Translations under genes and position numbers: made by a program
Source of the DNA: Dehalococcoidia bacterium UBA5629
Lineage (GTDB): Bacteria; Chloroflexota; Dehalococcoidia; GIF9; UBA5629
NCBI GenBank assembly: GCA_002421445.1
Contig: DIKB01000132.1
Span: 1,372-10,332 of the forward strand
DNA: 8,961 bases
Direction of reading: 5' to 3'
Notes under the pieces: generated by a model
Databases searched by the model: none
The model's input: the letters and a program-made list of their open reading frames with translations, nothing else
What the model was told of the DNA's origin: nothing
Shown here: one piece after another, positions 1-6,560 of the stretch
Layout: each line of letters opens with the position of its first letter
Position numbering within the stretch: position 1 is the first letter of the stretch

Positions 1-453
1 CTGCTCCGATGGATGTCAGGTATCCTCGTCATATTGTTTGGCGTTTTCCTCATAGCTACATATAAAATACCATGGCTCAACTATGAAAAGCGTGTTCATA
101 TTTCCGGCGCACGAAGCCCTGGCTATCTGCGTTCACTGCTTCTCGGTGCCGCATTTGCATTGGGATGGACGCCATGCGTTGGGCCAATTCTTGGCACTAT
201 CCTGGCACTGGCGTGGAATTCGCAGCAGGTATGGCAGGGAGCAGCACTACTTACTATCTATTCGCTTGGCATGGGGATCCCGTTTATCCTGATTGGACTT
301 CTCTGGGGAGCCATCATGCCACTGTGGAAGAATATAAATCGCCATCTTGGCACTATCTCAATAGTAAGTGGTATATTGCTGATTATCGTCGGCATCCTGA
401 TCTTAACGGGCAATATGTCCATGCTCATGCAAATATTCTCACCGAAACTCTAA
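1..453 (+). CDS. ccdA: Cytochrome c biogenesis / thiol-disulfide transporter CcdA, C-terminal part
   Basis: The frame is open from the first base, so the gene begins upstream; about 150 C-terminal residues are present. CcdA is the short, membrane-only relative of DsbD. It passes electrons from cytoplasmic thioredoxin across the membrane to extracytoplasmic thioredoxin-like proteins. The visible part has a hydrophobic segment, a charged loop (NYEKR), and then the family hallmark GWTPCVGPILG, whose cysteine and prolines are the second half of the redox pair. Two or three more membrane segments follow (LTIYSLGMGIPFILIGLL and ISIVSGILLIIVGILIL). The first redox cysteine would lie in the missing N-terminal part. 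Two thioredoxin-fold genes follow at once on the same strand, which are the expected partners. The family call is firm; the exact electron acceptor is inferred from the neighbourhood. Confidence 0.9.
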   Translation: MLRWMSGILVILFGVFLIATYKIPWLNYEKRVHISGARSPGYLRSLLLGAAFALGWTPCVGPILGTILALAWNSQQVWQGAALLTIYSLGMGIPFILIGLLWGAIMPLWKNINRHLGTISIVSGILLIIVGILILTGNMSMLMQIFSPKL

Positions 454-474
454 CTATATAGGAGTGAACGAATC

Positions 475-981
475 GTGAAATCATACAAATGGCTTTCAAT
501 GATCTTTATGACATTGTCTCTATTACTAATAATCTCGGCATGCGGAGGCGCCCGTCTTCTCTCAGTCGGCGATAAAGCGCCAGACTTCAAACTAAAGACT
601 CCTTCAGATGTAAACAGGAGTCTTTCTGAGTATAAAGGTAGCAACGTGTTTCTTATTTTCGAGCAAATTCCTTGTGCCTATTGCGATGCTCAAAGACCCC
701 ATATTCAAAATGCACTCCAATCATCAAGTACTAAGGTATCTGTTATCAGTATCTACTGTGAGAATTCAGCCGCCAACGTTGAGAAGGATATAAAAGAAAA
801 AGGGCTAGCAAATTTTGGCATCGCGCTTGTTGATTCTGAAGCCGCTGTAGGAACACAATGTGGATTCGGTAAAGCATATCCTTATAATGTACTAATTGAC
901 GCTAACGGCATCGTAAAAGCGGTAAAGATCGGGCCATTTACGAGCCAGGATGAGGTTACAAGCTGGCTAAAATCTCTATAA
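475..981 (+). CDS. Thioredoxin/peroxiredoxin-fold lipoprotein with CAYC active site
   Basis: A 168-residue protein with a lipoprotein signal: basic start, hydrophobic stretch, and the lipobox ISAC with the lipidated cysteine at residue 23. The mature part starts like a redoxin (VGDKAPDFKL, 31-40). It has a C-x-x-C centre at Cys67-Ala-Tyr-Cys70 after a beta strand, and a putative cis-proline at Pro136 (AYPYNVLID). Two more cysteines, Cys95 and Cys129, could form a second disulfide. The start is GTG at 475, with GGAG at 461-464 ten bases upstream, and ccdA stops 21 bases before it, so the two are probably one operon. The likely role is a membrane-tethered extracytoplasmic thiol oxidoreductase recharged by CcdA. 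The physiological substrate cannot be read from the sequence; haem-protein cysteines, a peroxide or other protein disulfides are all possible. Confidence 0.85.
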   Translation: MKSYKWLSMIFMTLSLLLIISACGGARLLSVGDKAPDFKLKTPSDVNRSLSEYKGSNVFLIFEQIPCAYCDAQRPHIQNALQSSSTKVSVISIYCENSAANVEKDIKEKGLANFGIALVDSEAAVGTQCGFGKAYPYNVLIDANGIVKAVKIGPFTSQDEVTSWLKSL

Positions 982-1005
982 TGGCTGATTTCGCTTTCCT
1001 TAACA

Positions 1006-1035
1006 CAGTAATGAGAGAAACATTCTGGTTTTTTT
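1006..1035 (+). terminator. Weak intrinsic terminator or attenuator
   Basis: CAGTAATG (1006-1013) can pair with CATTCTG (1021-1027) around a 7-base loop, giving a 7-bp stem with one bulged T. It is followed by G and seven T (1029-1035). The stem is A/T-rich and not strong, so read-through into the next redoxin gene, 23 bases on, is likely. It may set a lower expression level for the downstream genes rather than end the operon. Confidence 0.5.
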
Positions 1036-1058
1036 AAGATATGCCAAGGAGAAATTGA

Positions 1059-1634
1059 TTGAGAAAATGGGATATCATTTTACCGATTTGGTTGATGTAT
1101 TTTGCCATCCTTCTTTTACTCTCCCCGCTTTTCGCCACATTGCATTCTACTAGCATTCAATCATTAGCAACGAATCAAGAAAGCATAGTAGACAATATAA
1201 AAACAGGTATTAAGATCGGGGACCGCGCTCCTGATTTTACGTTATCCTCGATCAACGGCTCTGAAGTATCGCTGAATTCCTTCCGAGGGAAAAAGGTATT
1301 ATTGAACTTTTGGGCAAGCTGGTGCGGACCCTGCCAGGTAGAAGCACCGCACCTAAAAGCAGTCCATGAACAATATGAGAAAGAAGGTCTGGTTGTCCTT
1401 ACAGTAGATCTCGCATTCAACGATGACCTGACAAACGTTAAAAAATTCATCGATAAATTCAAGCTGTCCGCTCCTGTCCTTTTCGATCTTGATGGCAAAG
1501 TCGCCCAGACTTATGCCACGAATTTTATTCCGATGACGTACTTTATAGATGCAAAAGGGGTAATACAGGCAGTAAAATTCGGCCCTTTCTACAGCCTTGA
1601 AGATATAGAAGATATGCTCAGTAAACTACAATAA
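1059..1634 (+). CDS. TlpA-like thiol-disulfide oxidoreductase, membrane anchored, CGPC
   Basis: A 191-residue TlpA/ResA-type thioredoxin. Residues 6-28 form an uncleaved-looking membrane anchor or signal peptide with no lipobox cysteine. The redoxin domain runs from about 52 (IGDRAPDFTLSSING) to the end. The active site is WASWCGPC, with Cys89 and Cys92, and the cis-proline is Pro158 (FIPMTYFID). It probably reduces disulfides outside the membrane, for example in apocytochrome c or other exported proteins, using electrons from CcdA. The start is TTG at 1059; AAGGAG at 1046-1051 lies seven bases upstream and no ATG or GTG in frame is better placed. Its C-terminal part closely parallels that of the preceding lipoprotein (AVKFGPF against AVKIGPF), so the two are likely an old tandem duplication. 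Family assignment is firm; the precise role (ResA, StoA or CcmG type) is open. Confidence 0.9.
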   Translation: MRKWDIILPIWLMYFAILLLLSPLFATLHSTSIQSLATNQESIVDNIKTGIKIGDRAPDFTLSSINGSEVSLNSFRGKKVLLNFWASWCGPCQVEAPHLKAVHEQYEKEGLVVLTVDLAFNDDLTNVKKFIDKFKLSAPVLFDLDGKVAQTYATNFIPMTYFIDAKGVIQAVKFGPFYSLEDIEDMLSKLQ

Positions 1635-1677
1635 AAATTGTGTGCACAGTGTAAAACCGGCTGAGGTAAGTAAGAGC

Positions 1678-2700
1678 ATGAAATTCTCAGATGTGGCATT
1701 GAGTCGTCCAGTCCGTGGGTTTGTTGTATTACTGCTCATCATTGTCATCGGCACAATTGGGTATACCCTCATAGAAGGATGGTCTTTCCTTGATTCACTT
1801 TTCATGACGGTAACAACGTTGTCTACCGTCGGTTATAGTGAAGTACACCCGCTTTCATCGGCAGGACGCATCTTCAGTATTTTTCTCATCCTCGGCGGTG
1901 TAGGCGTATTATTTTATATCCTGGCGGACATGGTACGGTATGTTCTGGAAGGAGAACTCGGAGTTCAATTCGGGAGGCGACGTATGGAGCTAACTATTCA
2001 GAAACTGAAAAACCACTTCATAATCTGTGGTTACGGTCGAGTCGGGGAATCGATAGCAACTATATTAAACCATGAGCAAGTAGAATTTGTCGTTATAGAT
2101 AAACGGGATGAGAATATCGAAATGGCACGTAAACATGGGTATCTGGCTATGAATGGCGATGCGGCAAACGATGAGATATTGAGGAAAGCTCAAATACATA
2201 GTGCCAGAGCAATTATCATAGCTCTTGGTAATGATGTTGACAACACCTACACAACTCTTACTGCCCGCGAACTTAATCCGATGCTGCCCATTATTGTCCG
2301 TGCCAATAGTGAAGAGGCTAAAAAGAAACTCCGGTTAGCTGGGGCTTCTCATATCGTAGCTCCTGAAACAATAGGAGGACAGCGCATGGCCAGGCTGGCT
2401 CTTAAACCAAAAGCAACAGAATTCGTTGACTCGGTTATTTTTGGAATGAAGCAGCAACTCGTCATCGAAGAAATTGACGTGGGCGATAACTCCAACCTGT
2501 CAGGTTATTCCATCCATCAAGTTGAAGAGCATTTCCCTGATATGCGAATTCTGGCACTTAAAAAACACGATGGTTCAATCATATCCAATCCCAATGGCAA
2601 AGCGTTACTGCATGATATAATCAGCCTGCTTGTTTTCGGGCCACAGGAGCAGCTTTTAGCTCTGGAACAATGGTGCGCATCCTGTAAACTCACCAGCTAG
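1678..2700 (+). CDS. Potassium channel protein with RCK/TrkA-N domain (MthK-like layout)
   Basis: The frame extends back to GTG 1642, but I choose ATG 1678 because GAGGT at 1663-1667 is placed for it and nothing suitable precedes 1642; this gives 340 residues. The order is: TM1 (about 14-32), pore helix and selectivity filter TTLSTVGY (46-53), TM2 (about 64-90), then a cytoplasmic RCK domain. The RCK domain opens with FIICGYGRVG, a GxGxxG nucleotide-binding loop (118-123), and an acidic residue at the end of the second strand (Asp141). A TrkA-C-like domain occupies about 258-333. Four such subunits plus RCK domains form a ligand-gated K+ pore. The acidic residues that bind Ca2+ in MthK do not seem conserved, while the Rossmann motif is intact, so a nucleotide such as NAD(H) or ADP is the likelier ligand. 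The gene follows the TlpA gene by 43 bases, but I see no functional link. Confidence 0.92.
   Translation: MKFSDVALSRPVRGFVVLLLIIVIGTIGYTLIEGWSFLDSLFMTVTTLSTVGYSEVHPLSSAGRIFSIFLILGGVGVLFYILADMVRYVLEGELGVQFGRRRMELTIQKLKNHFIICGYGRVGESIATILNHEQVEFVVIDKRDENIEMARKHGYLAMNGDAANDEILRKAQIHSARAIIIALGNDVDNTYTTLTARELNPMLPIIVRANSEEAKKKLRLAGASHIVAPETIGGQRMARLALKPKATEFVDSVIFGMKQQLVIEEIDVGDNSNLSGYSIHQVEEHFPDMRILALKKHDGSIISNPNGKALLHDIISLLVFGPQEQLLALEQWCASCKLTS
1972..1986 (+). promoter_or_regulatory. Internal Shine-Dalgarno and start codon for a free RCK subunit
   Basis: GGGAGG at 1972-1977 is followed, after six bases, by an in-frame ATG at 1984 (Met103 of the channel, RRRMELTIQ). This is about 10 residues before the first beta strand of the RCK domain. 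In MthK an internal start (Met107) in the same linker makes the soluble RCK subunits needed for the octameric gating ring. Signal strength and spacing here are as good as those of any gene start in the window. The site is seen directly; its use is inferred from MthK. Confidence 0.6.
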
Positions 2701-2741
2701 ACAAAGATACTGTATACCATAAGGATTACCGGGAGGGTAAT

Positions 2742-2834
2742 ATGTTTAAAACTAGAATTACAGAACTCTTCGGTATTAAATACCCTACTCGTTTTAACAC
2801 AAAAGGCACTTTCGAATCGATCAGACCGATCTAG
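2742..2834 (+). pseudogene. Remnant of nitronate monooxygenase / FabK-like gene (N-terminus only)
   Basis: ATG 2742 follows a strong ribosome-binding site (GGGAGGG, 2731-2737) and opens a 30-codon frame ending at TAG 2832-2834. The first 15 residues, MFKTRITELFGIKYP, match the usual opening of nitronate monooxygenases and FabK-type enoyl reductases, where the next residues are normally I, then the FMN-binding QGGM or similar. Here the frame instead reads T, then RFNTKGTFESIRPI and stops, so over 90% of the enzyme is missing. The most likely explanation is an internal deletion that kept the translation start. It could still be translated as a short peptide, and a dedicated small protein cannot be excluded. 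The match is from recognition of the family, not from an alignment. Confidence 0.6.
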
Positions 2835-2857
2835 TCTGAACTTCTGTTAACATCCGA

Positions 2858-2866
2858 TGCTATAAT
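2858..2866 (+). promoter_or_regulatory. Extended -10 promoter for the tRNA nucleotidyltransferase gene
   Basis: TGCTATAAT is a perfect -10 box (TATAAT, 2861-2866) with the TGn extension. The -35 region is poor (CTGAAC at 2836-2841, 19 bases upstream), which is common with extended -10 promoters. Transcription would start near 2873, giving a leader of about 20 bases that contains the AAGGA of the next gene. Confidence 0.65.
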
Positions 2867-2893
2867 GTATTCAACTTATGCAAGGAATACGAG

Positions 2894-4150
2894 TTGATAA
2901 TGAATAGAAATATGGCCTCACAATTAGAGGCATATCTTCCTCATGCTATATATGCTCTGTTACAACACATCGGCGAAGAGGCTTTTAATCTCAAGCAAGA
3001 CGCATATATCGTCGGTGGGATCGTCCGTGATTTATTTCTTGACCGACCCAATTACGATATCGACATTGTAGTTGGGTGCGACGCAATCAAGCTTGCCCGG
3101 AAGATGGCAAAAGAATCGGAATTACTATTAACGGAACATCTTAGATTTGGAACTGCAACATTAAACTATGATTCGTTCAGAATTGATTTGGCCACAACAC
3201 GAAGTGAGCATTATAGCCGCCCAGGGGCATTGCCAATTGTTACCACAGGAACCATTGTTGATGATCTGAGCCGTCGTGATTTCTCCATTAATGCAATGGC
3301 AATTTATATATCGCCCAAGCGGTTTGGAGAACTGGCCGACCTGCATAACGGCAGATATGATATCGAAAACAAATGTATCCGGATACTTCATGATCGCAGC
3401 TTTGTTGATGATGCAACCAGAATGTTCCGCGCTTTACGATATGAGCAGAGGCTGCATTTCACAATTGAAGATACGACGTTGAAATTGATGAAACGAGACC
3501 TGGATTATATTGATACGATCAGCGGAGACAGAATCCGCCATGAGATTGAATTGTTCTTCAGGGAAGAGCAACCTGAATTGATGCTCAACCGGGCAAGTGC
3601 CCTCGGCATCATGCGTAAACTGCACCCGTGTCTGAATAACAATCAATTCCGGAATAGAACATTCAAGGTTGCGAGAGAGACAGGAAAGCAAAACCAGACA
3701 TCTCTCTATTGGTGTCTCTTCCTCTATGAGTTAACAGATCAAGAAAGCGGAGACATCATACTCAGACTGAATCCGTCAAAAACTATTGCAACTGCAATAC
3801 AGGAGATGCAGCTGCTAAAATCAAAGCTGCCTTATCTCAATGAACCACGGATACGCCCGAGTGATATCTACGCGCTACTGCATGGCTATTCATCTGCTGC
3901 GATTCAGGCTAACGCAGTAGCTACAGAGTTGCCTCTAGTTCAAGAAAATCTTAACCTTTATCTATCAAAATTACGTTATGTAAAATGTTCACTCAATGGG
4001 GATGATCTGCAACAGATCGGAGTGCCAGCAGGAACGGCAATAGGACAGATGCTGAAAACACTGCGTGACGCCAGATTGAACGGCTTGATCAATTCAAAAA
4101 AACAGGAGGAGGAGCTGGTCTATAAGCTTCATCCTGAGCTAAGGAAATAA
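2894..4150 (+). CDS. cca: tRNA nucleotidyltransferase (CCA-adding or A-adding), class II
   Basis: A 418-residue member of the polymerase beta superfamily that adds or repairs the 3' CCA of tRNA. Seen motifs: YIVGGIVRDLFL (38-49) with the GG and RD of motif A; DIDIVV (55-60) with the two catalytic carboxylates Asp55 and Asp57; DLSRRDFSINAMA (124-136), motif C; and DDATRMFRALRYEQR (172-186), the nucleotide-selecting motif D/neck region. The C-terminal part (about 200-418) is helical and less conserved. The start is TTG 2894, seven bases after AAGGA (2882-2886); ATG 2900 is a possible alternative and would remove two residues. The gene ends tail to tail with the minus-strand VTT gene, overlapping it by 12 bp. 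Some bacteria split the job between a CC-adding and an A-adding enzyme; I cannot decide which type this is from sequence alone. Confidence 0.92.
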   Translation: MIMNRNMASQLEAYLPHAIYALLQHIGEEAFNLKQDAYIVGGIVRDLFLDRPNYDIDIVVGCDAIKLARKMAKESELLLTEHLRFGTATLNYDSFRIDLATTRSEHYSRPGALPIVTTGTIVDDLSRRDFSINAMAIYISPKRFGELADLHNGRYDIENKCIRILHDRSFVDDATRMFRALRYEQRLHFTIEDTTLKLMKRDLDYIDTISGDRIRHEIELFFREEQPELMLNRASALGIMRKLHPCLNNNQFRNRTFKVARETGKQNQTSLYWCLFLYELTDQESGDIILRLNPSKTIATAIQEMQLLKSKLPYLNEPRIRPSDIYALLHGYSSAAIQANAVATELPLVQENLNLYLSKLRYVKCSLNGDDLQQIGVPAGTAIGQMLKTLRDARLNGLINSKKQEEELVYKLHPELRK

Positions 4151-4750
4151 TGACGGCAACAGCAGGTGCAACAGCAGGTGCAACAGCCCGGCACCAGCGT
4201 ACGCTTCTAAAAATGAACGGGGCAATTTCCCGCTCCAGCATGCCAGCCAAAATTTCCAGGGGGTCAGTTTCAGTCCACCGGCAGCCAATCCTACGATATC
4301 GAATAATATGACAGGTACCAGAGCGAAGCCAAATACAGCCCATATCCCATAGCGTTCCATCCAGTCCTTAGCACGTTTATATCCTCGAAGATGTTCCGGT
4401 TTGATTATCGCTCTTCCAAAATAGCCGGCAAGATATGAGGTCATCTCTCCAAAGGCGGTACCCGTGCAGGCAACAAGTGCAACGATTGCCGGATTCCATG
4501 TTGCAGCAGCGGTAGCAATGAAAGCTGTGCCCGTCACCGGGATCAAAATAGTGGCTGAACTCAGCAATGCCACAATAAAAACCGATAAATACGCTATCGA
4601 GGCATATTCATTAAGCGCAACTCCTAAATTCGTTTGAAAAAACCAGATGAGCGCAACTAATCCTGCCATCACTATCAGATAACCCAGAGTGAGCAAGATT
4701 ATCTTCACCCATTTGCGATTAAGGATACCCGCAATGGACAATTTGGTCAC
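4139..4750 (-). CDS. VTT-domain (TVP38/DedA/SNARE-associated type) membrane protein
   Basis: A 203-residue integral membrane protein of the VTT family, whose members are linked to lipid scrambling/undecaprenyl phosphate recycling and membrane homeostasis. TM segments are at about 16-38 and 54-70. They are followed by a re-entrant region TGTAFGEMTSYLAGYFGR (96-113) with the G-E-x-x-x-Y-x-x-G-x-x-x-G/R pattern. The second conserved half is at 140-180 (FALVPVILFDIVGLAAGG and GKLPRSF). The start is GTG 4750-4748, overlapping the ispE stop by four bases (GTGA), with GGAGGA 11 bases upstream inside ispE, so translation is probably coupled. The C-terminus (HLLLHLLLPSLFP) is encoded by a 12-bp tandem repeat and may have grown or shifted by repeat expansion. 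Substrate unknown. Confidence 0.8.
   Translation of the reverse strand: MTKLSIAGILNRKWVKIILLTLGYLIVMAGLVALIWFFQTNLGVALNEYASIAYLSVFIVALLSSATILIPVTGTAFIATAAATWNPAIVALVACTGTAFGEMTSYLAGYFGRAIIKPEHLRGYKRAKDWMERYGIWAVFGFALVPVILFDIVGLAAGGLKLTPWKFWLACWSGKLPRSFLEAYAGAGLLHLLLHLLLPSLFP
4157..4187. repeat. 12-bp tandem repeat at the 3' end of the VTT gene
   Basis: CAACAGCAGGTG occurs twice in a row (4157-4168, 4169-4180), followed by a partial third copy, CAACAGC (4181-4187). The unit is a multiple of three, so copy-number change keeps the reading frame; it encodes the LLLH repeats near the protein's end. Confidence 0.85.
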
Positions 4751-5625
4751 GCTTTAATCAGTCCTCCGCTTTGAATAGCAGGAACAACATATGCTGTCAA
4801 TCCATGTCCGGACAAAAGTATACCCAGTCCTTCCGCTTCATTTTTATCCGAACAAATTGAGAATAATGACGGTCCGGATCCTGATAAATGCACGTTTTTG
4901 CCTCGCAATCGCTCAAATAGTTTCCAGTATTTTTCAATTCCAGGAAATGCGTCAAACGCCACCGCATCGAATGTATTGAACACTAGCCGTGAGTCCAGTG
5001 CTTTAGCTAGAACCATTGCGTTCAATAGCTCCTCTGACAGATGGGTGTTCGAATAATGCGATAACGTCAGTCTAGCATAGATCTTCCCCGTTTTGTTGTC
5101 GCCAACAGGTAATGAGGGCACAAGCAAAACAATCCAGCACTGATCCAAGTCAGGCAATCGCGTTACCTGATCGCCCCTGCCTTCAATGAGAGCCAACCCG
5201 CCGGAGATAAAAAAAGGCGCATCTGAGCCTAATTTTGCTGCTATGTCCATTAGATCGGCAAGGGAACATATACCACCCCAAAATTCATTGAGAGCTAACA
5301 AAGTCACTGCGGCATCACTGCTGCCACCGCCTAACCCCGCAGCCCACGGAATGCGTTTGGTCAACTGCACACTGACATTCCCTGGATGCCCTGTCTTTTC
5401 CTTAAATAACCGTATCGCTCGAACTACAAGGTTATCTGCCGATTGCAGACTCTGTTCACTGCAGGAAAAAGTAAAATGATCAGAATTCTCGAAGGTAATC
5501 ACATCATAAAGCCCTATCGTCTGCATCAAACTTCTGATCTCGTGATAGCCATCAGCACGCTTGCCGATAACCTCAAGGATAAGATTGACTTTTGCAGGGG
5601 CCAGAACAGTCAGTTTAGTCATCAT
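4747..5625 (-). CDS. ispE: 4-diphosphocytidyl-2-C-methyl-D-erythritol kinase
   Basis: IspE is a GHMP-family kinase that phosphorylates CDP-methylerythritol in the non-mevalonate (MEP) isoprenoid pathway. With start ATG 5625 the protein has 292 residues, the usual size. Visible motifs: APAKVNLILEVIGKRADGYHE spans 9-29 and contains the catalytic lysine; GLGGGSSDAA (97-106) is the ATP-binding loop; KLGSDAPFF (131-139) holds the catalytic Asp135; and LSGSGPSLF (247-255) is GHMP motif 3. The frame could extend to TTG 5646, but homologues begin at or near MTKLTVLAPAK, so ATG 5625 or 5622 is preferred. The start overlaps the rsmA stop in ATGATGACTAA, and the stop overlaps the next gene by four bases, making a tight rsmA-ispE-VTT operon. 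Confidence 0.95.
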   Translation of the reverse strand: MMTKLTVLAPAKVNLILEVIGKRADGYHEIRSLMQTIGLYDVITFENSDHFTFSCSEQSLQSADNLVVRAIRLFKEKTGHPGNVSVQLTKRIPWAAGLGGGSSDAAVTLLALNEFWGGICSLADLMDIAAKLGSDAPFFISGGLALIEGRGDQVTRLPDLDQCWIVLLVPSLPVGDNKTGKIYARLTLSHYSNTHLSEELLNAMVLAKALDSRLVFNTFDAVAFDAFPGIEKYWKLFERLRGKNVHLSGSGPSLFSICSDKNEAEGLGILLSGHGLTAYVVPAIQSGGLIKA

Positions 5626-6478
5626 GGTTGCACTGTGCCCGAACAATTTCCGATAATCGCTTCCACTCCTGCAGAGTAAGCGTCTCTGCCCTTCGATGCC
5701 AGTCTATGCCTGCGCTGCTTAAAATATGCTCCGATTCGTTATTCGAAATATCCATCCCGTGAGCCAGAGAGTTACGCAATTGCTTTCGCGGAGCGCTAAA
5801 TCCGCTTCTTACTGTTTGTAGAAACTGGCCTATGAATACAGGTTCGATTACTGATTCTGAAAACATTTTGAACCGAATGACTGCAGAATCCACCTTCGGC
5901 GGAGGCGAAAAGCTCTGTGGCGGTACTTGAACAATGATCTCCGGCTGACTATAGATGTGCATTGTCACGCCAAGAGCGGTCATTTTACCATCCTTGCTGG
6001 CAATCGCCTCTGCAACCTCTTTTTGAATCATGACAACCATCAAAGATGGTTTTTCTTCAGCCTGAATAAAGTGATGCAGCAACGGTGACGTAATGTAATA
6101 GGGCAAATTGGCTACAACTTTGTAGTTGCGAGAAGCTCCAATAATATCCGCGGGAGAAAGGGTCAAAATATCTGCTTGTATTATGTCAACATTCGGCGAT
6201 GATTTGAATCCTTGTTTAAGTCGACTGGCCAATTGTGCATCAAGCTCAACGGCGATTACTTTGCCCGCATATCTGGCAAGTTCCGTAGTTAACACACCAA
6301 GTCCCGGTCCGACCTCAATTACTGTATCTTGAGATGATAAATCGGCAGCGGCAATAATAAGATCGCGAATAGCGTTATCATGAAGAAAGTGTTGCCCCAG
6401 ACGTTTTTTCGCTCTGACATTGGCATGCTGAAGTGCCTCTTGAGCAGAAACGTTGATGTGCTGCCCACTCATGTCCAT
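5615..6478 (-). CDS. rsmA: 16S rRNA adenine(1518/1519)-N6 dimethyltransferase
   Basis: RsmA (KsgA) dimethylates two adjacent adenines in the 3' terminal hairpin of 16S rRNA during small-subunit maturation, using S-adenosylmethionine. The 287 residues include KKRLGQHFLHD (24-34), the SAM loop EVGPGLGVLT (55-64), acidic Glu79 (AVELD) and Asp103 (QADIL), and the catalytic NLPYYIT (124-130). The C-terminal domain includes the usual SFSPPPKVDSAVIRF and RKQLRNSL segments. ATG 6478 and ATG 6472 are both possible starts; the weak GAAAG at 6487-6483 is better spaced for 6472, which would remove two residues. The gene lies 82 bases downstream of the SRP RNA and is followed directly by ispE. Length and motifs are complete, with nothing unusual. 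Confidence 0.96.
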   Translation of the reverse strand: MDMSGQHINVSAQEALQHANVRAKKRLGQHFLHDNAIRDLIIAAADLSSQDTVIEVGPGLGVLTTELARYAGKVIAVELDAQLASRLKQGFKSSPNVDIIQADILTLSPADIIGASRNYKVVANLPYYITSPLLHHFIQAEEKPSLMVVMIQKEVAEAIASKDGKMTALGVTMHIYSQPEIIVQVPPQSFSPPPKVDSAVIRFKMFSESVIEPVFIGQFLQTVRSGFSAPRKQLRNSLAHGMDISNNESEHILSSAGIDWHRRAETLTLQEWKRLSEIVRAQCNHDD

Positions 6479-6496
6479 ACTACTTTCACAGTTTCT

Positions 6497-6524
6497 ACAA
6501 TAACGGCGAGACTGACTTGGTCAA
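6497..6524 (-). promoter_or_regulatory. Possible promoter for rsmA-ispE-VTT
   Basis: TTGACC (6524-6519) and TATTGT (6502-6497) are separated by 16 bases. The -35 box matches consensus at five of six positions and the -10 box at four. The leader would be only about 12 bases long. Together with read-through from the SRP RNA it could supply the rsmA operon. Confidence 0.4.
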
Positions 6525-6537
6525 ATGTATCGTTAAT

Positions 6538-6560
6538 CACAAATAATACTATTATTTGTG
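6538..6560 (-). terminator. Perfect AT-rich palindrome at the 3' end of the SRP RNA
   Basis: CACAAATAAT and ATTATTTGTG are perfect 10-base complements around a 3-base loop, starting at the last base of the SRP RNA's closing helix. There is no following T tract, so it is not a classical intrinsic terminator. It may be a processing or 3'-end-stabilising hairpin, or a weak terminator that lets some transcripts reach rsmA. The palindrome is certain; its role is not. Confidence 0.45.

Noticed and set aside
1642..1677. In-frame GTG start 12 codons upstream of the channel start, next to the palindrome TGTGCACA
   Set aside because: No ribosome-binding site precedes it, and ATG 1678 has GAGGT at a workable distance. 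The 8-bp palindrome is too short to call an operator.
2821..2839. Hairpin TCAGAC / GTCTGA near the end of the gene remnant
   Set aside because: Only six pairs with a 7-base loop and no T tract. It is too weak to call a terminator.
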